Assembly: GCA_003550345.1 (NCBI GenBank)
Contig: PUJZ01000017.1
Coordinates: forward strand, 30,225-94,224
Origin: Methanomassiliicoccaceae archaeon
Lineage (GTDB): Archaea > Thermoplasmatota > Thermoplasmata > Methanomassiliicoccales > Methanomethylophilaceae
Direction: 5' to 3'
Length of the DNA: 64,000 bases
A model generated the notes under the pieces. It was not told the DNA's origin and ran no database searches. It saw only the letters and a list, made by a program, of their open reading frames with translations. This document shows, piece after piece, positions 1 to 6,184 of the stretch (the first letter of the stretch is position 1; the number at the start of each line of letters is the position of its first letter). Made by a program: the position numbers and the translations under genes.

Positions 1-1
1 C

Positions 2-82
2 ATCGTGACCGAGGTGGGCGATGCGGTGGTGACCTCGAGGCCGGGGCAGAAGGGCTCCATCGACGCTGTGCTCGTCGAGTGA
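2..82 (+). CDS. C-terminal end of an unidentified protein (partial)
   Basis: An open frame enters from the left edge and stops at TGA just before SRP19. Only 26 residues are visible. They alternate hydrophobic and polar residues like a closing beta strand (VGDAVVTSRPGQKG). I do not recognise a family. It lies 25 bases upstream of SRP19 on the same strand, so the two may be co-transcribed. The tail is too short for a functional call. Confidence 0.5.
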   Translation: MVTEVGDAVVTSRPGQKGSIDAVLVE

Positions 83-107
83 GGCCCGTTTTTTCCGAGC
101 CCGTGAA

Positions 108-398
108 ATGAGCTACGACGAGGACACCGCCTGGAGCGTATGGCCGGAATACTTCGACAAATCGAGGTCCCGCGCCGAGGGGCGGAAGGTCAATCGCCGG
201 CTCGCTGTCCACAGCCCTACATTGGAGGGCCTCGAGAAGGCCGTCCGCGCCCTGGGGCTGGAATACAGGGTGGAGAGCGGCAAGCTCTATCCCGCCAACT
301 GGCCCCATTCCGAGGGAAGGATAAGGGTGGAAAGGTCCCTGGCCAAGACCGAGCTTCTGCGTAAGCTGGGGCGCGAGCTCGTCGCTCAGCGGTCCTGA
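108..398 (+). CDS. srp19: Signal recognition particle 19 kDa protein (SRP19)
   Basis: This 96-residue protein binds the tips of helices 6 and 8 of archaeal 7S RNA and primes assembly of SRP54, for co-translational targeting to the membrane. The sequence shows the family features: an early aromatic WPEYFD segment, a basic RSRAEGRKVNRR patch that contacts RNA, and a WPHSEGRIRV strand. The length is normal for an archaeal SRP19. The 3' end overlaps the convergent DUF211 gene by 13 bases. The call rests on family pattern recognition and is strong. Confidence 0.93.
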   Translation: MSYDEDTAWSVWPEYFDKSRSRAEGRKVNRRLAVHSPTLEGLEKAVRALGLEYRVESGKLYPANWPHSEGRIRVERSLAKTELLRKLGRELVAQRS

Positions 399-676
399 GG
401 CGTCTCCACCTCTTCCACTAGCGTCTTGCCCGCCGACACCGAATCGATGGAATGGACGACCGCGCCGCCCTCGGCGATGACGTCCGACACCGAATCGTAG
501 TCGATCATGTTGCCCTCGATGGTTATCTTGATCTTCTGGGTCTCCTGGTCGACCTCTGAAACGGTGCAGTTGACCCCCAGCACCCCCGTCGCCACCGAAA
601 GCTTCTGCGCCATTTCGATGATGGAGGGGTGATGGGGCTTCAGAACATCCAATACTAGCCTTCGGATCTCACTCAC
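386..676 (-). CDS. DUF211 family protein
   Basis: This 96-residue protein has the archaeal DUF211 pattern: IRRLVLDVLKPHHPSI at the start and an NCTVSEVDQET..IKITIEGN core, which is predicted to be a ferredoxin-like alpha/beta fold. Its cellular role is not established; members form oligomeric rings. The start is GTG, with an AGAGGA-type ribosome site about 7 bases upstream. A TATA-like ATAATATATA lies about 35 bases upstream on the minus strand. It converges on and slightly overlaps SRP19. Confidence 0.88.
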   Translation of the reverse strand: MSEIRRLVLDVLKPHHPSIIEMAQKLSVATGVLGVNCTVSEVDQETQKIKITIEGNMIDYDSVSDVIAEGGAVVHSIDSVSAGKTLVEEVETPQDR

Positions 677-709
677 CTCAGATTCCTCTGACTTTGAATG
701 CCCTTGGTT

Positions 710-750
710 CTATATATTATTGTCCTGGACTGCGAAAAGGCTTAAAAAAG
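710..750. promoter_or_regulatory. Divergent promoters for DUF211 and nnr
   Basis: Two TATA-like elements sit back to back. Minus-strand ATAATATATA at 711-720 serves the DUF211 gene. Plus-strand CTTAAAAAAG at 741-750 lies about 25 bases before the preferred nnr ATG at 771. The second spacing implies a leaderless nnr transcript and argues against the longer ORF start at 720. Confidence 0.6.
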
Positions 751-770
751 CAGGCGCCCTTAGATTGGGC

Positions 771-2204
771 ATGTTGCCCGTTTCCGAGTTCCGCGTCCTC
801 GATGTGAACTCCGCCCATTGGGGCGTGTCGGTGGAGATGCTCATGGAGCAGGCGGGCTGCGCCGTCTCCGACCTGGTGCTGGAACGCTTCCCCGATAAGG
901 AGAGGATAGCGGTGGTCTGCGGCAGCGGCAACAACGGCGGCGACGGTTTCGTGGCGGCCAGGCATCTGCTCCCCTACCGCGACGTCGAGGTGCTGCTCGT
1001 GAAGCACGAGTCGTCCATCAGGACGGAGGCGGCGAGGCGGAACTACAGGATGGTGGCGGAGAGTTCGATGATGCTCTCCGAGGCCGGGTTGGGCGAATAC
1101 GACCTGATCGTCGATGCCGTTCTCGGCCTGGGGGTGAGCGGCGAGGTGCGGGAGCCGCACGCCTCCGCCCTCAAGATGATGGCCTCCGCGGCCTCCCCCG
1201 TGGTCTCGGTCGACTGCCCGTCCGGCCTCGGCACCCCTCAGGCGATCAGGCCCGATGTCACCGTCACCTTCCATGACCTGAAGGAGGGCATGGACGAGGA
1301 TAGCTGCGGGGAGATCGTGGTTGCCGACATCGGCATCCCCCTGGAGGCGGCCACCTTCACCGGCCCGGGGGAGGCGATGCTCTACCCGATGCCCCTCTCC
1401 TCGTCCCACAAGGGGCAGAACGGCCGCGTCCTGGTGCTGGGAGGCGGCCCGTACACCGGGGCCCCGGCCCTGGCCGCCCTCGGCGCCTACCGCATCGGCA
1501 GCGACCTGGTCCACATCGCAACCCCTCGGCGCAGCTTCCAGATAGTGGCCTCCTATTCGCCGATGTTCATCACCCATTGCCTCAGCGGCGACCACCTCCA
1601 GGAGGCCGATGTGGATGATGTCCTCGACCTGGCCCGGTTCGCCGACGTTCTCCTCATCGGTCCCGGTCTCGGCGGCGGGGCCGATACCTTGGCCGCCGTC
1701 GCCGCGGTCATCGAGGACTGCCCCCTGCCCATGGTCCTGGACGCTGACGCCGTCTCCGCCCTCGCCCATGCCAGGTCGGCGGGGGGGGAGGTCCTGGTGA
1801 CGCCTCACAAGCGGGAGCTGGAGAGGCTGACCGGCGAGCCCTGTCCCGATGACATCGAAGAAAGGGCCGAGTACGTCCGCAGCGCCTCTTCGGGCTCGGG
1901 GGCCGTCGTGCTGCTCAAGGGGGCGGTGGACGTGATCAGCGACGGCGTGAGGACCAAGCTGAACCGTAGCGGCTGCCCGGGGATGACGGTGGGCGGCACC
2001 GGCGATGTGCTGGCAGGGATGTGCGCCGGATTGGCCGCCAAGGGCATGGGGCTCTTCGACGCCGCCCGCCTGGGGTCCTACATCGCCGGCATCGCCGGCG
2101 AGCGGGCGGAGGCCTCGCAGGGCCCGGGGATGATGGCGACCGACATGCTCGACCACATCGGCCCCGCGCTCACGGCCGCCCAGGACTTCGGCGGGCGCAT
2201 ATGA
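771..2204 (+). CDS. nnr: Bifunctional NAD(P)H-hydrate epimerase / ADP-dependent dehydratase
   Basis: This 477-residue enzyme repairs hydrated NADH and NADPH. The N-terminal YjeF domain epimerises R- and S-NAD(P)HX, and the C-terminal ribokinase-like domain dehydrates S-NAD(P)HX. The N domain shows GSGNNGGDGF at about residues 51-60. The C domain shows GQNGRVLVLGGG at its start, GPGLGGG in the middle and GGTGDVLAGM at about 408-417, the nucleotide-binding and catalytic segment. I chose ATG 771 over the ORF start at 720 because the upstream part contains the TATA box. The stop overlaps the next start by ATGA, so the two genes are translationally coupled. Confidence 0.93.
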   Translation: MLPVSEFRVLDVNSAHWGVSVEMLMEQAGCAVSDLVLERFPDKERIAVVCGSGNNGGDGFVAARHLLPYRDVEVLLVKHESSIRTEAARRNYRMVAESSMMLSEAGLGEYDLIVDAVLGLGVSGEVREPHASALKMMASAASPVVSVDCPSGLGTPQAIRPDVTVTFHDLKEGMDEDSCGEIVVADIGIPLEAATFTGPGEAMLYPMPLSSSHKGQNGRVLVLGGGPYTGAPALAALGAYRIGSDLVHIATPRRSFQIVASYSPMFITHCLSGDHLQEADVDDVLDLARFADVLLIGPGLGGGADTLAAVAAVIEDCPLPMVLDADAVSALAHARSAGGEVLVTPHKRELERLTGEPCPDDIEERAEYVRSASSGSGAVVLLKGAVDVISDGVRTKLNRSGCPGMTVGGTGDVLAGMCAGLAAKGMGLFDAARLGSYIAGIAGERAEASQGPGMMATDMLDHIGPALTAAQDFGGRI

Positions 2205-2962
2205 AGGTCCTCCCCGTGCCCGACAGGCCGATGCTGAGGGCCTCCGGCGAAGAGGAGCTGCTGGTGGTGGCCGACCTGCACATCGGCCTGGAGGCGCATC
2301 TTTCCTGGAAGGGCTTCCACATCCCTTCCCAGACGGCCAAGATGGAGGCGGAGCTGCTCAAGGCGGCCGAGGGCGTTGACAGGCTGGTCATACTGGGCGA
2401 TGTCAAGCACCGCGTGCCGGGCAGCACCCGCCAGGAGCACCGGGAGGTCCCCCGCTTCTTCGAGAGCCTGCTGCAGGCCTATCCGCGGGTCAGCGTGGTG
2501 AGGGGGAACCACGACGCCGGGCTGGACGCCTTCCTCCCTCAGGGGGTCGAGATGCTGCCCGCCTCCGGGGCCCTGTTCGGTGACCTGGGCATGGTGCACG
2601 GCCACACCTGGCCTTCGGCGAGGGCCCTGGGCTGCAGGGTGCTGCTGAGCGCCCACAACCACTCCCGGGTTTCCTTCGCCGGCATCAGGGGCTCCGGCCC
2701 CACCGAGCCCTGCTGGCTGCGGATACCGTTCCGGGACGGCGACGGGCTGCCGGAGGAGCTGCTGGTGCTGCCGGCCTTCAACCCCAACCTGGGCGGTTCG
2801 CCGGTGAACGTGGAGGGCGAGGGCATGCTGGGGCCGGTGCTCAACAGCGAGCTGCTGGACATGGAGGAGGCTCGCGTGTACCTCCTGGACGGGGTGGCGC
2901 TGGGAAGGCTGGCGGACCTTTGGGTGCCCGGCAGGAGATACAGAAAAAGAAGGGTTTTGTGA
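2201..2962 (+). CDS. Metallophosphoesterase, archaeal YjeF-linked family
   Basis: This 253-residue calcineurin-like phosphoesterase has the metal motifs in order: DLHIG near residue 26, GDVKH (in place of the usual GDxxH/D), RGNHD, VHGHTW and LSAHNHSR. The fold and motifs resemble the SbcD-like ligase-associated phosphoesterases, but no nuclease partner is adjacent. The ORF track begins at 2021. The real start is ATG 2201, which overlaps the nnr stop as ATGA and leaves the family N-terminus intact. The substrate is unknown. Coupling to nnr suggests a nucleotide or cofactor-related role, which is inference. Confidence 0.85.
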   Translation: MKVLPVPDRPMLRASGEEELLVVADLHIGLEAHLSWKGFHIPSQTAKMEAELLKAAEGVDRLVILGDVKHRVPGSTRQEHREVPRFFESLLQAYPRVSVVRGNHDAGLDAFLPQGVEMLPASGALFGDLGMVHGHTWPSARALGCRVLLSAHNHSRVSFAGIRGSGPTEPCWLRIPFRDGDGLPEELLVLPAFNPNLGGSPVNVEGEGMLGPVLNSELLDMEEARVYLLDGVALGRLADLWVPGRRYRKRRVL

Positions 2963-2980
2963 AAGGGGTTTGGGGCGCGC

Positions 2981-4498
2981 TCAGTTGCGCGAGAAGGTCT
3001 TGAAGACCTCGCCGTCGGCGTCCTTGATGACCGCCTTCAGCGGCATCTGCCCCGGCAGGCTGTGCGTGGCACAGGAGTTGCAGGGGTCGTAGGCGCGGAA
3101 GGCCATCTCCACCATGTTCAGCAGACCCGGCGAGACCTGGTAGTCCTTTATGAGCGCCTTGGCGGCCTTGGCCACGCTCATGTTCATCGGGCCGTTGTTG
3201 TTGGTGGTGCCGACCACCATGTTGCAGTCGGTGACGATGCCGTTCTCGTCGCTGACGTAATGGTGGGTCAGCGTGCCCCGCGGGGCCTCGACGCAGCCGA
3301 TGCCCTCCCCGCCCGGGGAGATGTCGCGCTGCTTGATGTCGCCGGTGGTCAGGTCGGGGTTCTGCGCCAGCTCGTTCACGAGCTCGGCGGCGTAGAGCAT
3401 CTCGATGACCCTCGCCCAATGGATGGCCAGCGTGTTATGCACCGGGCCCTCGACGCCGAGGTCGCGGAAGGTCGCGTAGAACTTCTCGTACTCCTCCTGC
3501 GCCAGCGGGGTCTTCATGCCCTCGGCGGCGTTGAGCCTGCTCAGCGGTATGGCGCGGTAGATGCCGCTGTCCGGACCGTCGACCAGCCCCTTGTACCCGA
3601 CCTTCTTCAGGTAGGGGAACTTCTGGTAGGACCAGGGCTCCACCGCCTCGGCGATGTTGTCCAGGTAGTCCACCGGGTCGTACTTGGCGAACTCGGCGCC
3701 CTTCTGGTCGACCACCCTGATCGGGCCGTCGTGGAACTCCACCTTGTTGTCCTTGTTCACCATCCCCATGTAGTAGGTCTCATGGTAGAAGATGTCCGGG
3801 TTGGCGATTATGTCCACGTAGTCCTGGTTGGCCAGCACCACGTCGGCGAAGACCTGCTGAGTGGTCTTGGCGAAGTCCACCATGTACTCGCTCATGGACA
3901 GGATCTCCGCCTGCTCCTCCTTGCTTATGGGCTTGGAGACGCCGCCGGGGACGCCCATCACCGGATGGGTGGCCTTGCCGCCGATCATCGCCTGTATCTT
4001 CTGCGCGTAGGCGCGCGCCTTGAGCACCGCCGAGCCGAGCTCGAGGCCCACGGCGCCCACCACTCCCAGGACGTTCCTGGTGGCGGCGGGCGAAGAGGGG
4101 CCGAGCACGAAGTCGGCCGAGGCCAGCACGTAGAAGTGCGCGATGTGGCTGTGCACGAAGTGGGCCCCGTAGAACAGGTCCCTGATCATGAACGCGGTGT
4201 CGGTCGGCTTGGTGTTGTAGCACATGTCGATGGCCTTGGTGGAGGCCATGTGGTGAGCGCCGGGGCAGACGCCGCAGAGGCGGGCGGTGAGCTGGTTCAT
4301 CTCGGTCACCCTGCGACCGATGCAGAACCTCTCGAAACCGCGCAGCTCCGGGGTCTGCCAGTAGGCGTTCGCGACATTGCCGTTCTCGTCCAGGAATATC
4401 TCTATCAGCCCGTGGCCCTCCAGGCGGGTTATCGGGTCGATGGTTATCCGGTTGGACTCGCTCTTGGTTGTCTCATCCCATATTATCGGGGCTGTCAT
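2981..4498 (-). CDS. mvhA: F420-non-reducing [NiFe] hydrogenase large subunit
   Basis: This 505-residue group 3c large subunit carries the NiFe(CN)2CO site. The N-terminal ligand motif is RLCGVCPGAHH at about residue 72, and the C-terminal motif is DPCNSCATH near residue 475. A tail of about 26 residues follows the final His, as expected for a precursor cut by a maturation protease. It works with MvhG and MvhD to feed H2 electrons to HdrA for flavin-based bifurcation (CoM-S-S-CoB and ferredoxin reduction). It is the last gene of hdrA-mvhD-mvhG-mvhA, one base after mvhG. No maturation protease or mvhB polyferredoxin is in the window. Confidence 0.95.
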   Translation of the reverse strand: MTAPIIWDETTKSESNRITIDPITRLEGHGLIEIFLDENGNVANAYWQTPELRGFERFCIGRRVTEMNQLTARLCGVCPGAHHMASTKAIDMCYNTKPTDTAFMIRDLFYGAHFVHSHIAHFYVLASADFVLGPSSPAATRNVLGVVGAVGLELGSAVLKARAYAQKIQAMIGGKATHPVMGVPGGVSKPISKEEQAEILSMSEYMVDFAKTTQQVFADVVLANQDYVDIIANPDIFYHETYYMGMVNKDNKVEFHDGPIRVVDQKGAEFAKYDPVDYLDNIAEAVEPWSYQKFPYLKKVGYKGLVDGPDSGIYRAIPLSRLNAAEGMKTPLAQEEYEKFYATFRDLGVEGPVHNTLAIHWARVIEMLYAAELVNELAQNPDLTTGDIKQRDISPGGEGIGCVEAPRGTLTHHYVSDENGIVTDCNMVVGTTNNNGPMNMSVAKAAKALIKDYQVSPGLLNMVEMAFRAYDPCNSCATHSLPGQMPLKAVIKDADGEVFKTFSRN

Positions 4499-4499
4499 T

Positions 4500-5759
4500 T
4501 CAGTTACCCCCCTTCTCCTTGACGGCCCTGTTGATCAGGGACTTGGCCAAGCTGAACTGATAGAAGTACCCCAAGGGGTCCTTTATCTGGCTCATTATCT
4601 TCATTATCTCTTCCTCGTCGATGTGAGGGTCGTTGTCCAGCACCGGGAACAGGGAAGCGATCGCGGTCAGTATGCTCGCGCCCATCTCGGAGACCGCCCC
4701 GGTGGGGCCGTAGCATCCGCGGCAGGGCGATGCGGCGATGGTGCAGGGCGACCCGCAGCCGGCGCGTGTCGCCGGGCCCATGCACATTATGCCCTGGTCC
4801 AGCAGGCAGAGCTCCGGGTCGACGTCTATCTCATGCGGCTCGACGACCTTCTCGATCCTGCGGTTCTCCTTCTTGCGGGGGCACTCCTCGCAGAGGGTCT
4901 TCTCCGAGGCGCCGATTATGGTGCCCTTGGGGGGAAGCTCCGCTCCCTTGTACACATGGCCGATCAGCGCGCCCAGCAGCACGTTTATGCTGGTCTGCAT
5001 GGGCGGGCAGCCGGGGACGTAATAGTCCACATCGACGACGTCGTCCACCGCTCTCACGGTGTCATAGAGCACCGGGATGTGCAGCTCGCCCTCGGGGGCC
5101 TGGTAGCTGGTCTGCGGGAACACCGGCTCCGGCTGCGTGTCCTGGAACGCCTTCATGGTGGGCGTCTTGGTGTACACGTAGTCCATGATCTCCTTGGTGT
5201 TGTGCAGGTTGGCCAGGCCGGGCATGCCGCCCCACATGGCGCAGGCGCCGTAGGACACCAGCAAGGTGGACTTCTGGCGCAGCAGCTTCAGCATGTGCTC
5301 GTTCTCGGAGTTGCGCACCGCGCCGTTGAAGAGGGTCACGGTGATCTCCCCGTCCTCCATGGCCTCCAGGTCCTTGACCTTGCCGTCCACGGCGATGGGC
5401 CAGAAGACCACGTCAGCCATGTCGTTGACGGTGAGTATCTTCTCATTGATGTCGAGCATGGAGACGTCGCAGCCTCCGCATCCTGCTCCCCAGTAGTGGG
5501 CGAACTTGATCTTGCCGCCCGGAGGGGGCCCGGGAAGGAGCGCCTTGAGGTCAGGGGGAAGCTCTGCCTTGGGGGACACCTCCTGCGCGACAGGGGTGTC
5601 GTCCATGGACTCCTCGGCGGGCGCCGCCGGGGCCTCCGCCTTGGCGGCGGGCGCCGCTTCGGACTCTGCCGCCGCCTCCTTGGCGGGGACAGCGGCCTCC
5701 TCCATCTTATCGCCCGCCTTCTTGAAGAGCTTGCCCAGTATCTTATCGAATATCGACAA
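4500..5759 (-). CDS. mvhG: F420-non-reducing hydrogenase small subunit with N-terminal extension
   Basis: The 419-residue small subunit carries the FeS clusters that wire MvhA to MvhD. The catalytic core begins near residue 83 (GKIKFAHYWGAGCGGCD). It shows YGACAMWGG, VPGCPPMQ and a C-terminal run of cysteines (CEECPR, MCMGPATRAGCG, SPCRGCYGPTG). Typical MvhG is about 300 residues. Here about 80 extra residues precede the core: an amphipathic FDKILGKLFKKAGDKMEE helix, then an Ala/Glu/Pro-rich linker. It directly follows mvhD with no gap. The extension is discussed in the findings. Confidence 0.93.
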   Translation of the reverse strand: MSIFDKILGKLFKKAGDKMEEAAVPAKEAAAESEAAPAAKAEAPAAPAEESMDDTPVAQEVSPKAELPPDLKALLPGPPPGGKIKFAHYWGAGCGGCDVSMLDINEKILTVNDMADVVFWPIAVDGKVKDLEAMEDGEITVTLFNGAVRNSENEHMLKLLRQKSTLLVSYGACAMWGGMPGLANLHNTKEIMDYVYTKTPTMKAFQDTQPEPVFPQTSYQAPEGELHIPVLYDTVRAVDDVVDVDYYVPGCPPMQTSINVLLGALIGHVYKGAELPPKGTIIGASEKTLCEECPRKKENRRIEKVVEPHEIDVDPELCLLDQGIMCMGPATRAGCGSPCTIAASPCRGCYGPTGAVSEMGASILTAIASLFPVLDNDPHIDEEEIMKIMSQIKDPLGYFYQFSLAKSLINRAVKEKGGN

Positions 5760-6179
5760 TCAGGCCACCTCCTTCAGCGGGTTGGGGCCGAGGCCCTTGA
5801 TGTCGTCCACGAACTCGCTCATGGTGGTCTGGAACTTCTCCCCCTCGGAGGCGGAGACCCATTCCAGCCTCAGCCTCTTGGGGTCGAAGCCGTACTCCTC
5901 CAGCACGAAGCGGAGAAGGGCCATCCTCCTTCTGGCGCGGTAGTTGCCGCCTATGTAGTGGCAGTCCGCGGGGTGGCATCCCAGCACGATGACGCCGTCA
6001 GCGCCCTTGGCGAGGGCGCTGAGTATGTGCTCGGGGTCGACCCTCGCGGAGCACATCGTGCGGATGATGCGGAAGTTGGTAGGCATCTGCAGCCTGGCCA
6101 CACCGGCGCCGTCGGCGCCGGCGTAAGAGCACCAGTTGCAGCAGAAGGCTATCACTTTCGGATCGAAGTCTTCGCTCAT
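5760..6179 (-). CDS. mvhD: Methyl-viologen-reducing hydrogenase delta subunit
   Basis: This 139-residue protein transfers electrons from MvhG to HdrA through a [2Fe-2S] cluster. It is recognisable by AFCCNWCSYAGAD near the start, RTMCSARVDP, and VLGCHPADCHYIGGN. The ORF track runs back into hdrA in another frame. The real start is ATG 6179, five bases after the hdrA stop, and it matches the family N-terminus. It abuts mvhG directly. The length and cysteine set look complete, so a functional Hdr-Mvh electron path is expected. Confidence 0.94.
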   Translation of the reverse strand: MSEDFDPKVIAFCCNWCSYAGADGAGVARLQMPTNFRIIRTMCSARVDPEHILSALAKGADGVIVLGCHPADCHYIGGNYRARRRMALLRFVLEEYGFDPKRLRLEWVSASEGEKFQTTMSEFVDDIKGLGPNPLKEVA

Positions 6180-6184
6180 TGGTA

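Noticed and set aside
717-2156. 479-residue minus-strand ORF opposite nnr
   Set aside because: It is a shadow frame of a high-GC gene: His, Arg and Gly rich, with no family motifs, while nnr on the other strand has all expected motifs.
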